DNA of 64,000 bases from NCBI RefSeq assembly GCF_900168165.1, contig NZ_FUYV01000005.1, forward strand, positions 1 through 64,000, read 5' to 3'. Of the stretch, positions 1 through 7,609 are shown in pieces; position 1 is the first letter of the stretch, and the number at the start of each line of letters is the position of its first letter. This DNA comes from Alkalitalea saponilacus. Lineage in GTDB: Bacteria > Bacteroidota > Bacteroidia > Bacteroidales > Marinilabiliaceae. A model generated the notes under the pieces. The model was not told the origin of the DNA, did not search any database, and saw nothing but the letters and a program-made list of their open reading frames with translations. Made by a program: the position numbers and the translations under genes.

Positions 1-250
1 TTATTGTTGACTTTGATGGTGCCTTTTGAATCCCTAGATGATTCAGGTTTCCAGTGGCAGATTTTAACCCATTGCTAATATCTCGGACTGATTGACTTTT
101 TGCAAACTGGCAAAATAACATAGAAATCAAATGCGTCCAACTATTATAGCCTTTTTGATGCTTGTCTGTTTCCTTTTCTTTAACAAGAGACTTAAAGGAA
201 CTACGGTCTAACTTTGAAATTATTTGAGCAAATAAATTTATCTTTGACAT
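1..250 (-). mobile_element. IS4-family transposase, N-terminal part, runs off the window edge
   Basis: Reading the minus strand from an ATG at 250 gives an open frame of 83 codons to the window edge. It opens MSKINLFAQIISKLDRSSF and continues with a segment like SWTHLISMLFCQFAKSQSVR. This matches the N-terminal DUF4372 domain of IS4-family transposases common in Bacteroidota, where a short helical domain precedes the RNase H-like DDE catalytic core. The catalytic part would lie left of position 1, so completeness cannot be judged. The family call rests on the pattern of the first 83 residues only. Confidence 0.75.
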
Positions 251-320
251 GTGAGAAGGTTTTTTTGTTGTGCACCTCAAAGATAATTTGAGATACTTAA
301 ATTCCTTCTCACTTTTTTAA
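251..320. repeat. Inverted repeats upstream of the IS4-type transposase
   Basis: GTGAGAAGG at 251-259 is repeated inverted as CCTTCTCAC at 304-312. Between them lies a second small palindrome, CTCAAA at 276-281 with TTTGAG at 287-292. The pair sits directly 5' of the transposase start, so it could be the element's end or a transcript hairpin controlling the transposase. I cannot identify the exact terminal inverted repeat because the other end is outside the window. Confidence 0.4.
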
Positions 321-337
321 TCGTTTAGGACGCTATT

Positions 338-402
338 GGTTTTGTATATATTTATTCGCTGTGGATAAATATGAATAAATGAGATATAACGGTAAGGTGT
401 AT
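338..402 (+). repeat. Isolated right-end copy of the IS21-derived repeat
   Basis: About 65 bp nearly identical to the right ends of the elements at 3171-3631 and 9157-9652; only two or three bases differ. It contains the inverted pair ATATTTAT/ATAAATAT and, within it, TGTGGATAA at 360-368, the complement of the DnaA-box consensus. No left end or IstA segment accompanies it, so it is a solo fragment. It is fused to the start of the GNAT fragment that follows. Confidence 0.6.
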
Positions 403-474
403 GTATTCCTGATGCCCAAAAATATTGTGACATCTGCATGCAAGAACCACAATATTTCAATAATTAAATTTTTA

Positions 475-663
475 ATGATAATATCAACACCCAGATTTAA
501 AACAAAAAGGTTTATTCTCAAAAGTGTTACTGAGGCAGACAAGATTGCCTGCTTTAAATACTTTAATGACTATGAAGTTATACGATATCTTTCGAATGAA
601 ATAAGCAACCGTATTCCTGCGAGGGATTTCAAAAGGGATTGGATGATTAAAAGATTCAATTAA
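475..663 (+). pseudogene. GNAT acetyltransferase N-terminal fragment
   Basis: The frame from ATG 475 encodes TPRFKTKRFILKSVTEAD followed by a segment ending YEVIRYLSN. This is the usual start of RimJ/RimL-type GNAT acetyltransferases: first strand, then the helix carrying the phase of ligand contacts. The frame stops after 62 residues, where the family has about 170, and the acetyl-CoA binding motif is absent. It starts just after the solo IS21-derived repeat and is followed by non-coding AT-rich sequence. I read it as a truncated remnant, probably broken by the same rearrangements that littered this zone. Confidence 0.6.
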
Positions 664-892
664 AATCATATTTTTCTCAATTTCGCAATGTTGTATTTCT
701 GACCCTCTTTTGAGAAATATTATTTGTCCTCAATCACATATACTAAATTAACGGGAAGTAAAAGCTGTCAAAAAGTCATGTTTTCACTCAAATGTTTAAA
801 CCCAGTTAATAATTAAAGTCGTTTTTCACAAAAAAAAAATTCAAGAATTTGGTTACTTTGTAAACAATTATAATAGGTTTTCAAACGAGATA

Positions 893-1063
893 ATGATAGT
901 AGAAAATTCAAGTATAGCAAAATATACATTCTCAGGGCATGATTCCTTTCAGTGTCGTCAACTTTGGCTAAAGAAAGGTTTCGACTATGTACTTGGAAAT
1001 AGAATGTTTACTGACGACGATGCGGTTGTAAAACTGGGTGTTGGTAAAAATGTGTTTGTTTAA
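893..1063 (+). pseudogene. DUF4007 protein, N-terminal fragment
   Basis: The frame from ATG 893 gives 56 residues beginning MIVENSSIAKYTFSGHDSFQ and containing CRQLWLKKGFDYV and DAVVKLGVGKN. From memory this is the conserved start of DUF4007 family proteins, which occur near phosphorothioation-type and other defence genes. Full-length members are about 300 residues, so only the first fifth remains; after GVGKN the frame runs into a stop. The fragment sits 110 bp upstream of the HNH/methyltransferase-HIT pair and may be what is left of a larger locus. Function of the family is not established here. Confidence 0.6.
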
Positions 1064-1173
1064 ATGAATCGCTACACATCCTCCATTAAGTCTCAGTTTA
1101 TGAATTTGAAAAAAATATTCTTAGATTATTAGTGGCCATACAAATCAAAAGTACGATCAACTATGCATAGACA

Positions 1174-2283
1174 ATGAATAACGAAGTGTTTAATAATATC
1201 AGCAAAATAATTGAGAGGGATAGTAAGTCAACCACTTACAAGTATGCCCTTTTGCGCGGCGTTATAGATATTATTCAAGATAATTCACCATACATTTCAT
1301 TTGTTGAAAATCGTGTACAAATACCGACAGGACTGCTTATTGAAAAATGGTTATTATACTATTATCCAATTATCCAATCCCAAACTTTAATCCCACAAAT
1401 CAATGGTAAAACTAATCTTGCATTCAGCAGTCACTTAAATAAATTGATATCTGATTATGAACCTCGTGGAGGTTTTTCTGCTTTTTACAATGATTTAAAG
1501 AATAAAGGAATTCCGGAAGATTTGCAGGGAGACCTAGTTGAACTAACCAAGAAGATCAGAGACACTATTACCAGAATGCCAATGAAGTATATTGGTCGTT
1601 CTATTAGCAATGACTTCTATTCTATTTTCAAATATGAGAATCAAACACTCAGAAGTTGTTCAAAAATTGATCTTGAAACATTAATTGTTGCCTTTGGAAC
1701 ATTTTCTATTCCTTTTGAGTATTACGAAGCATTTAAAATTTTAGGCAGTTTCATAAACGGACAAGACTCTATACTTTTCAAATGGGCTAAATTTTCTGTG
1801 AATGCATCAGGAAACAATTTGTCCGTCCACAGAGTCCTTAACGAAGTTTTAAAAAGTCCTATTACTTTAAGAGAAATTAAAGAATCGAAAAAATTATACA
1901 AAGACATTCTTAAAAAGGAAGGAAAAGTTTATTGCGTTTGGACTGGTAGAAACATTTCAAACTATGATATTGACCATATGATACCATTTTCAGCATGGAA
2001 AAATAACGACCTTTGGAACTTACTTCCTTCAGATTCAAGAATTAATAATCAAAAGCGTGATAAAATTCCAACGCCAGAAATTATTGAAAGACAAAAAAAT
2101 CTTATTCTGAACTATTGGGAAATCATTTTTAAAAATCAATCAAAGAGATTCTCAAAAGAAATACAAGTAGCCCTTTTAGGAAACCATTCATTTGATAATT
2201 GGAAGAATGTTGGCATTTCGCAACTGCAAAATAGGTGTAGTTATTTAATTGAAAATAGAGGTTTTGAGGAATGGAAAATTTAA
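1174..2283 (+). CDS. HNH endonuclease with long N-terminal helical region
   Basis: A 369-residue protein whose C-terminal third carries an HNH nuclease motif: CVWTG around residue 254, DIDHMIPFS at 265-273, then NDLWNLLPSDSRINNQK at 278-294. HNH domains use a histidine-metal site to cut nucleic acid. The first 240 residues match nothing I recognise; they look largely helical and could be a recognition domain. There is no signal peptide, so it should act in the cytoplasm. Its last 13 bases overlap the start of the methyltransferase-HIT gene in another frame, pointing to translational coupling. A role in defence against foreign DNA is inference from the domain and the surrounding debris. Confidence 0.8.
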   Translation: MNNEVFNNISKIIERDSKSTTYKYALLRGVIDIIQDNSPYISFVENRVQIPTGLLIEKWLLYYYPIIQSQTLIPQINGKTNLAFSSHLNKLISDYEPRGGFSAFYNDLKNKGIPEDLQGDLVELTKKIRDTITRMPMKYIGRSISNDFYSIFKYENQTLRSCSKIDLETLIVAFGTFSIPFEYYEAFKILGSFINGQDSILFKWAKFSVNASGNNLSVHRVLNEVLKSPITLREIKESKKLYKDILKKEGKVYCVWTGRNISNYDIDHMIPFSAWKNNDLWNLLPSDSRINNQKRDKIPTPEIIERQKNLILNYWEIIFKNQSKRFSKEIQVALLGNHSFDNWKNVGISQLQNRCSYLIENRGFEEWKI

Positions 2284-3137
2284 AATCAAATCCAAACAGT
2301 CATTTAACAGCTAAAGAAAGAGAACACCTGTCTTTTCCAGCTAAAATTCTTTTCAATCAGAATTTATTAGTTGGTGATATCTTAGATTTTGGTTGTGGAT
2401 TTGGGAATGATGTTAAATTACTTAAATCCAAAGGGATTAAAATTGAAGGTTATGACAAACATTACTTTCCTAATTATCCAACCAAAAAATTTGACACTAT
2501 AATCTGCTTTTATGTATTGAATGTTCTTTTGCCTGAGGAACAAGCAACAGTTTTAATGGAATTGTCGAAACTCATTAAACCAAGTGGCAAAGTTTATATT
2601 GCTGTAAGGAGAGATTTGCAGTTTGAAGGCTTTAGGACACATAAAATTCACCAAAGGAAAACCTATCAATGTAATGTGATTCTAAACTCAAAATCATTCT
2701 TTAGAAATGAAAATTGTGAGATTTATGAATATCAGCATTACAACCAACTGAAAAGAAATCAAAACCCAGATTGTCCTTTTTGCAATCCTGATGCCGAAAG
2801 AGAACTAATAGTTGAGTCCGCAACTGCTTATGCAATTTATGATAAATATCCAGTCAATGATGGGCACGCTCTAATCATACCCAAAAGGCATTGTACAGAC
2901 TATTTTGAATTAATATTTAAAGAGCAAGCTGCTTGTATATTTATGTTGAACAAGGTAAAAGATATTGTTTCAGCAAAGTATAATCCAGGTGGGTTCAATA
3001 TTGGAATTAATGTTGGGGAAAAGGCAGGTCAAACAGTTCATCACGTTCACATCCATTTGATACCAAGATACAAGGGTGATGTTGAAGATCCAAGTGGAGG
3101 TGTAAGAGGTGTAATTCCAAATAAACAGAAGTATTGA
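2271..3137 (+). CDS. Fused class I SAM methyltransferase / HIT-domain protein
   Basis: A 288-residue fusion. Residues about 20-160 form a Rossmann-type methyltransferase with the SAM loop DFGCGFG (39-45) and an acidic end of the second strand (YDKHY, 61-65). Residues about 165-288 form a HIT domain with a CPFC zinc pair (168-171) and the catalytic histidine triad HHVHIH (257-262), as in nucleotidyl hydrolases that cleave dinucleoside polyphosphates or AMP-linked substrates. The start codon lies inside the HNH gene, an overlap of 13 bases. The methyl acceptor and the nucleotide substrate are unknown. Pairing of a nuclease with a methyltransferase suggests self/non-self marking, but no restriction-modification specificity is shown. 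The IS21-derived element begins 33 bp downstream. Confidence 0.85.
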   Translation: MENLKSNPNSHLTAKEREHLSFPAKILFNQNLLVGDILDFGCGFGNDVKLLKSKGIKIEGYDKHYFPNYPTKKFDTIICFYVLNVLLPEEQATVLMELSKLIKPSGKVYIAVRRDLQFEGFRTHKIHQRKTYQCNVILNSKSFFRNENCEIYEYQHYNQLKRNQNPDCPFCNPDAERELIVESATAYAIYDKYPVNDGHALIIPKRHCTDYFELIFKEQAACIFMLNKVKDIVSAKYNPGGFNIGINVGEKAGQTVHHVHIHLIPRYKGDVEDPSGGVRGVIPNKQKY

Positions 3138-3170
3138 ATATGAAGGATGTTTTCGGAAATACAAAAACGG

Positions 3171-3631
3171 TGGCTATAACGGTTCAAAATGTGCCAGTGA
3201 TTTCGGTTTAAAATGTGCCACTATGTTTGGCATTTTGGTCAAAGGTTTTCGGTTCGACTTGTGCCAGTTTGAGAGATCAAGATAAAACTGCTATATCGCA
3301 AATAAAAAAGCGTTATGGCCAATACACTTGATCTTATGGATTTAAAATATATTCTTACACTACATTTGGATGGATTAAGCAATCGCAAGATTGGGAGTAT
3401 GCTTAGACTCGATAAATGCCAATGTGCAGCTTTTTAAAGCCAGTAAGCACAGTAAAGAAGAGTTTCTTAAGCTACAATTCTAATGAATTTCGAAAAAGGA
3501 CCATCATTCGATCCTTATTTATTGAATAAAAAAACTTGTTGGTCAAAAAGACATTCTGGTTTTGAAGGTTTTGTATATATTTATTCGCTGTGGATAAATA
3601 TGAATAATTGAGATATAACGGTAATGTGTAT
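3171..3631 (+). mobile_element. IS21-derived miniature element, copy 1 (damaged)
   Basis: It starts TGGCTATAACGG, has three copies of TGTGCCA with intervening TTTCGGTT-type spacers (the multiple end repeats typical of IS21), then the first codons of IstA (ATG 3315, MANTLDLMDLKYILTLHLDG). Relative to the copy at 9157 it lacks 11 bp inside the IstA helix-turn-helix, which shifts the frame and ends it at 3437. After IstA sequence breaks off it shares with copy 3 a ~130-bp non-IstA tail ending GATATAACGGTAATGTGTAT. Two copies with the same breakpoint imply that the truncated form itself was copied. Confidence 0.7.
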
Positions 3632-3667
3632 ACTAGATGCCGCCAAGTTTACGAAAAACAGCGTACT

Positions 3668-4591
3668 ATGAAATATATTGAAATAGAAAGACAAAAGGCA
3701 ATTAGAATTAGAGACCAGATTTTCAGAGACCCCGGAAATGGGATATTTTTCGGTAAGGAAAGAGAATTTGTCTTATCAGAGCCTCTTCTGAATTTATGGG
3801 AAGGAATCCGATTTGATGTTAAGGACTATTTTGAAAAAAATGGAATCTCTTGGTGGTCAGGGAATGGAGAACCAACTGGACACTTGCTTTCATCACAAGT
3901 TGCGTGTGTGAATCATTTATATCCGTTTAGACAGCGGAAAGATTGTATTGACAAAATTTTGCAAAACATTAATAGTGAATTTGTTGACACATCTTTTATT
4001 GACTCGGGATATATAGAATTCGAGAAAACAGGGGTCCATCCCTTAGGAAAAGAAAAATCAGTTCAACGTGGAGCGAATTCAACATCAATAGATAGTTTCA
4101 TGATTGCCCAAAAAGAGAACGATGAAAAGGTTTTAATTTTAATTGAGTGGAAATACACTGAATCATATACTCCGAACTCCATTTTGAATTCAAAATCAGG
4201 AACAAATAGGCTTGATGTTTACAAAGAACTTCTTGAAAAAGATAATTGCCCGATAATTACCAAAAATCTTGAAGATTTATTTTACGAACCCTATTATCAA
4301 CTCATGAGACAAACTCTTTTGGGTTGGACAATGACTCAAAACAAAGAATATGGAGCGACAGATTGGCTTCATATACACGTGATACCAGAAGATAACAAGG
4401 AATTAAGAGAGCGGATAACATCGTCAAATCTTGAAGGAAAAACACTTGAAGAATCATGGAAATTGCAATTAAAGAACCCAGATAAATACATAGTGATAAG
4501 TCCGCAGAAATTCCTTGAACCGATAAATGAATTAGAAGACACGAAAAGCATAACTAATTATTTAACAAACAGATACTGGACGAATGAATGA
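3668..4591 (+). CDS. Predicted PD-(D/E)XK-type restriction endonuclease
   Basis: From ATG 3668 the protein has 307 residues. The longer frame from 3608 begins inside the mobile element and is probably not translated. A conserved-looking core has D142 (SIDSFM) and E160-W-K162 (LILIEWKY), the spacing and hydrophobic strand expected of a PD-(D/E)XK nuclease active site. The overall sequence resembles the PGN_0703-type putative restriction endonucleases of Bacteroidota, as far as I recall. No partner methyltransferase is adjacent. Its stop is 11 nt before the first attC-like palindrome, so it may be a gene cassette. Nuclease assignment is reasonable; target is unknown. Confidence 0.65.
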   Translation: MKYIEIERQKAIRIRDQIFRDPGNGIFFGKEREFVLSEPLLNLWEGIRFDVKDYFEKNGISWWSGNGEPTGHLLSSQVACVNHLYPFRQRKDCIDKILQNINSEFVDTSFIDSGYIEFEKTGVHPLGKEKSVQRGANSTSIDSFMIAQKENDEKVLILIEWKYTESYTPNSILNSKSGTNRLDVYKELLEKDNCPIITKNLEDLFYEPYYQLMRQTLLGWTMTQNKEYGATDWLHIHVIPEDNKELRERITSSNLEGKTLEESWKLQLKNPDKYIVISPQKFLEPINELEDTKSITNYLTNRYWTNE

Positions 4592-4602
4592 AAAAACCAG
4601 GC

Positions 4603-4734
4603 GGTAACATGGTATAGCCAACAATAGCGGGGCTTGGTGGTAGTTTGGCGTTCGCTGCTACGCGTGGGCTTTTGTAGCGGTGGACACTGACGAAGCCCGC
4701 AATCCGCTACTGTAACTATACCAGGAACGTTGGC
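4603..4734 (+). repeat. attC-like imperfect palindrome A
   Basis: A 132-bp element starting 11 nt after a stop codon and ending AACGTTGGC. Nested inverted pairs are GGTATAG (4611-4617) with CTATACC (4716-4722), TAGCGG (4625-4630) with CCGCTA (4704-4709), and GCGGGGCTT (4627-4635) with AAGCCCGC (4693-4700), the last leaving an extrahelical G. It is related over its length to the elements at 5499 and 10483. Size, bulged stem and position fit an integron attC site; the 5' core motif is not the strict RYYYAAC, so the call is tentative. Confidence 0.45.
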
Positions 4735-4802
4735 ATTCATGCACGAAGACAAAAAAGACTTTCTCAAACGAATAAGAAATGATTATTTTTGAGAAAAACG
4801 AC

Positions 4803-5040
4803 ATGGCTAAAGAATCAGAAATAATATTCTATCAAGATGATGACTGGAACGTTAAAATACAAGTTCTCTTTCGAGAGGAAACATTCTGGATGACCTAAAA
4901 GAAAATAAGGGAATTATTTGCTGTTCAAAGACCTGCTATCACCAAACACTTAAAGAATATTTTTGACAGCGGAGAATAAGTAGACAGTTTAGTTAGTTCC
5001 ATTTTGGAACATACTGCCTGGATATTCCGGAGCATACTTA
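4803..5040 (+). pseudogene. RhuM-family gene remnant with in-frame stops
   Basis: From ATG 4803 the frame reads MAKESEIIFYQDDDWNVKIQ, then reaches a stop after FWMT, then continues in the same frame with KKIRELFAVQRPAITKHLKN, another stop, and VDSLVSSILEH. This is the N-terminal part of RhuM-family proteins (about 330 residues), which include a winged helix-like segment that this fragment covers. Two internal stops and loss of the C-terminal two thirds make it a pseudogene. A second piece of the same gene start lies at 6683. It follows palindrome A by 68 bp, where a cassette gene would be expected. Confidence 0.65.
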
Positions 5041-5087
5041 ACCCCCTTATCACCAGTTTCTAAAAGCCAAATTTGAGACTGCCATTC

Positions 5088-5488
5088 CGGCGGATATTGA
5101 TTTGATTTTTAACCCTTGCTCTGTTGTATTTGTTGATAACATTAAGCCAATTTGGCAAGAGTGTTTTCGTGTCTTAAAATCAAATGGGATATTAATGACA
5201 GGGTTGATAAATCCAATAATTTTTCAACTTGACCAAGACAATCAACCTTTTAAATTGGTTTATACTCAACCATATTCTGACCTCAATTCATTACCGAAAG
5301 AAAAACTTGATGAATTAATTAAAAATCAAGAAACCATAGAATTTGGACACAGTATGACTGACCAAATTGGGGGACAACTAAGTGCAGGATTTTTAATGAC
5401 TGATTTTTACGAAGATGACTGGAATGGTGAAAAAGAGATTGATAAATATTTTCCCTCGTACTTTGCAACAAGAGCGATAAAGAATTAA
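5088..5488 (+). pseudogene. SAM-dependent methyltransferase, C-terminal fragment
   Basis: The open frame from about 5088 reads IDLIFNPCSVVFVDNIKPIW, followed by ECFRVLKSNGILMTGLINP and a run to a stop at 5488. This corresponds to the second half of a class I methyltransferase of the UbiE type: strand 4, the helix after it, then GIL strand 5. The SAM-binding loop and everything before it is missing, replaced by RhuM remnant sequence. A TTG at 5102 could act as a start, but a protein without the SAM loop would not be active. Palindrome B follows 10 nt after its stop. Confidence 0.6.
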
Positions 5489-5498
5489 AAAAAAATGT

Positions 5499-5627
5499 GG
5501 CAACACGCAATATAGCAAAAGGCGGGTTCGCGGTTTTCTTGCAGCACACTGCCCCTCATCATGCCACCTAACGGTGGACAGTGACGCAGCCCGCATTCCA
5601 CCTCATGCCATATGTGTAATGTTGTAC
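5499..5627 (+). repeat. attC-like imperfect palindrome B
   Basis: A 129-bp element 10 nt after a stop codon. Terminal pairing is CAACA (5501-5505) with TGTTG near 5619-5623; inner pairs are CACTG (5547-5551) with CAGTG (5579-5583) around the hairpin CCACC/GGTGG (5564-5568/5573-5577). It shares with C the segment CGCAATATAGCAAAAGGCGG and with A and C the segment GACGCAGCCCGC or GACGAAGCCCGC. The right core, ATGTTGTAC, departs from GTTRRRY, so it may be a decayed attC site or another class of repeat. Confidence 0.4.
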
Positions 5628-5723
5628 ACAAGAAAAAACACCGATATCAAGATATTGTAATGACTAAATGTTATTGTTTTAGGTCATTGTATTCCCTAAA
5701 TGTTGTATATTTAAAATAAAAAA

Positions 5724-5828
5724 ATGCTAAAAAGACATTTAGAATCAACTATCAGAAGCAAAATTAATACTGGAAAAGCTATCGTTCTTGTTGGTGCAAG
5801 ACAAGTTGGAAAGACCACTTGGCTATAA
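5724..5828 (+). pseudogene. AAA ATPase (DUF4143 type) cut by IS21
   Basis: The frame from ATG 5724 encodes MLKRHLESTIRSKIN, then GKAIVLVGARQVGKTTW. GARQVGKTT is the Walker A motif of the ATP-binding proteins that usually carry a C-terminal DUF4143 nuclease-like domain, about 380 residues in all. Immediately after the Walker A codons the sequence switches to the IS21 left end (TGGCTATAACGG at 5820) and a stop comes at 5828. No continuation of the ATPase is visible on the far side of the element, so the insertion was followed by a deletion. Confidence 0.7.
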
Positions 5829-6226
5829 CGGTTCAAAATGTGCCACCGATTTCGGTTTCATTGTGCCAGTGATTTCGGTTTAAAATGTGCCACTATGTTT
5901 GGCATTTAGGTCAAAGGTTTTCGGTTCGACTTGTGCCAACTATTTCGGTTCGACTTGTGCCAGTTTGAGAGATCAAGATAAAACTGCTATATCGCAAATA
6001 AAAAAAGCGTTATGGCCAATACACTTGATCTTATGGATTTAAAACAGATCTAGCACTACATTTAGATGGATTAAGCAATCGCAAGATTGGTAGTATGCTT
6101 AGTATCCATCGTAACACGATAAATGCTTATGTGCATCTTTTCAATACCAGTAAGCACAGTAAAGAGGAGCTTCTTGATCTGGAGAACTCAGAGCTGCTCA
6201 AACTTTTCCCAGCGCATACAACGTAA
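5820..6226 (+). mobile_element. IS21-derived fragment, copy 2 (left end and start of istA)
   Basis: The left end has five TGTGCCA repeats, more than the other copies. IstA then begins at about 6012 with MANTLDLMDLKQI, but one base is missing at AGATCTAGC compared with AGATTCTAAC in copy 3, giving a stop. Codons after that still spell the family pattern (DGLSNRKIGSMLSIHRNTIN, then SKHSKEELLDLENSELLKLF) up to about 6226, where it meets the IS66 remnant. Unlike copies 1 and 3 it keeps true IstA sequence after SKHSKEE, so it derives from a less rearranged parent. Confidence 0.7.
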
Positions 6227-6329
6227 GCCTTCGGCCTACCCCGTATTGTAAAAGTAAGGAAATTTTCTCAGGCCGGGGATGCCGACCTGAGAGTTGGAAT
6301 TTTCTAAGTTCTACTGGAATCTTTTGGAA

Positions 6330-6682
6330 TTAGTTGGAGTTTTCTGAAAAACTCTGGCAATTGTTGGATTTTTTCCAATTATGTGGCAAAAGGTCAGCTA
6401 AATCTAAATCATAGTTACTATTGTACAAGGCAATCTTGCTAAACACATCGGTCAACCATTCTCTGGGATTTACATCACTTGCCTTACAATATCCCAGCAG
6501 GGAATACATGACTGCCGCATTTTCTGCCGACTCATGATTGCCGCAAAACAAATATCCTTTTCTTCCTACCGCCAGAAGCCTGATAGCATTCTCGGCCAAA
6601 TTGTTATCAAGCAGGTATCGACCATCCAAATGATAGCACGACAGACGCCTGAATATATTGTATGTATAAGCCAGAGCTCTAT
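6330..6682 (-). mobile_element. IS66 transposase (TnpC) C-terminal fragment
   Basis: Minus-strand frame without its own start, about 117 codons to a stop at 6330. It reads RALAYTYNIFRRLSCYHLDG, then RYLLDNNLAENAIR, VGRKGYLFCGNHESAENAA and ending in PREWLTDVF. DNN-x-x-E-N and GRK-x-Y-L-F-x-G are the signature of the IS66 DDE transposase C-terminal end. The 5' part is cut exactly where the second RhuM fragment starts (6683, opposite strand). No IS66 accessory genes (tnpA/tnpB) are seen. It is a remnant. Confidence 0.8.
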
Positions 6683-6768
6683 GACTAAAGAATCAGAAAT
6701 AATATTCAATCAAGATGATGACGGGAACGTTAAAATAGAAGTTCACTTTCGAGAGGATGGCTATTTCG
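6683..6768 (+). pseudogene. Second RhuM gene-start fragment
   Basis: From ATG 6683 the frame reads MTKESEIIFNQDDDGNVKIE then VHFREDG, about 28 residues, closely matching the start of the RhuM remnant at 4803 at both DNA and protein level. After codon 28 the sequence turns into IS21 end repeats. A longer frame running to 6968 is an artefact of reading through the mobile element. It suggests a duplication of the RhuM gene start or two related cassettes hit by different insertion sequences. Confidence 0.55.
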
Positions 6769-6970
6769 GTCTGACTGTGCCAGGCATTTCGGTCAAAATT
6801 TGGCAGTCTGAGAGATCATGCAATATTATAAAAAAATGTTATTCTGCTTTCAAAATATCGTTTCTTAATGACGGTCCATTTAAGTCGATTCGATGGGAAG
6901 GGTTTACCAGTCGGTCGAGTATTGCATCAGCAATTGTTCCAATTGCAGGCATCCATAAGCAGCCATGAAT
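6766..6970 (-). mobile_element. IS21 remnant: end repeats and IstB C-terminus
   Basis: On the minus strand a frame ending at 6839 reads IGTIADAILDRLVNPSHRID then LNGPSLRNDILKAE, the hallmark C-terminal end of the IS21 ATPase helper IstB (consensus TIADAILDRL...H.I.L.G.SLR). The plus-strand sequence 6766-6820 beyond it contains TTTCGGTC and TGTGCCA or TTGGCAG units, the multiple end repeats of the element. Upstream of the IATDA motif the frame degenerates, so only about 40 residues remain of about 250. Orientation is opposite to the other IS21 pieces. Confidence 0.7.
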
Positions 6971-7091
6971 TCTTTGAAGCTTATATACGAAATATCAATT
7001 AAGTTCACAGGTTCAAACACTTTATACTTGGCTCACAATCTGAAAAAAACCGAATAATGAAATATATTTTTTCACAAACATGTATAATATA

Positions 7092-7122
7092 CTTGACATT
7101 ATGTATGTATTTCTTAACTTTG
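7092..7122 (+). promoter_or_regulatory. Bacteroidota-type promoter for the membrane protein/XRE pair
   Basis: TAACTTTG at 7115-7122 matches the Bacteroidota -7 consensus TAnnTTTG. CTTG at 7092-7095 lies 19 nt upstream, the usual spacing to the -33 TTTG-like element. The start codon follows at 7161. Confidence 0.55.
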
Positions 7123-7160
7123 TGTCAACAATCTTTAACTCATCATAAAAAAATATTAAG

Positions 7161-7607
7161 ATGAAAGATCCAATGTCTTATCAGGAAAAACAAAGTATTC
7201 TATCATTGGTGAATACCTTTCTGATTCTTAGCTTTTACTCGTTATATGTTTATAACAACTACATAGCCGGGAATCTCGAAATCATATACGATATGAAGTT
7301 TCTGGGAAAAGCCTTTATGATTCTGATCCCTTTCACCATCGTGGTACAGATTGTGATGCACATTTTGTTTGTGATCTTCAATAAGGAAGGTATACCTAAA
7401 AAAATAGATGAGATGGATAAACTCATCGAACTAAAATCCATCCGGGTATCTCACTGGGTATTTATCGTAGGCTTCTTTACAGCCATGGCATCGCAGGCAT
7501 TTGGCATGGCTCCCTATATCATGTTTCTCACGTTTGTTGTTTCTGGGTTTCTGGCGGGGATGGTTTCCGATGTTTCAAAAATATGGTATTACCGAAAAGG
7601 AGTTTGA
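7161..7607 (+). CDS. Small four-helix membrane protein, DUF2178-like
   Basis: A 148-residue protein with hydrophobic segments at about residues 14-34, 49-73, 95-113 and 117-138, so most likely four membrane spans and little soluble domain. It resembles the short membrane proteins (DUF2178-like) that travel with small XRE regulators. The next gene begins 2 nt after its stop and has AAGGAG at 7597-7602 inside the end of this one, so the two are co-translated. Its function is unknown; partners in other genomes suggest membrane stress or a regulator-controlled sensor. Promoter at 7092-7122. Confidence 0.6.
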   Translation: MKDPMSYQEKQSILSLVNTFLILSFYSLYVYNNYIAGNLEIIYDMKFLGKAFMILIPFTIVVQIVMHILFVIFNKEGIPKKIDEMDKLIELKSIRVSHWVFIVGFFTAMASQAFGMAPYIMFLTFVVSGFLAGMVSDVSKIWYYRKGV

Positions 7608-7609
7608 TA

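Noticed and set aside
338-402. A replication origin, because of the perfect DnaA 9-mer
   Set aside because: Only one box per site, no dnaA or box cluster, and the 9-mer is part of a mobile repeat.
3608-3667. A start at 3608 for the nuclease gene
   Set aside because: These codons belong to the right end of the IS21-derived element; the ATG at 3668 is the first outside it.
4558-4767. A 69-residue minus-strand frame over palindrome A
   Set aside because: The frame is produced by the stem-loop sequence itself and has no protein pattern.
6534-6968. A 144-residue plus-strand frame
   Set aside because: It reads antisense to the IS66 fragment, then through the RhuM fragment and the IS21 end, so it is a chance joining of three unrelated pieces.
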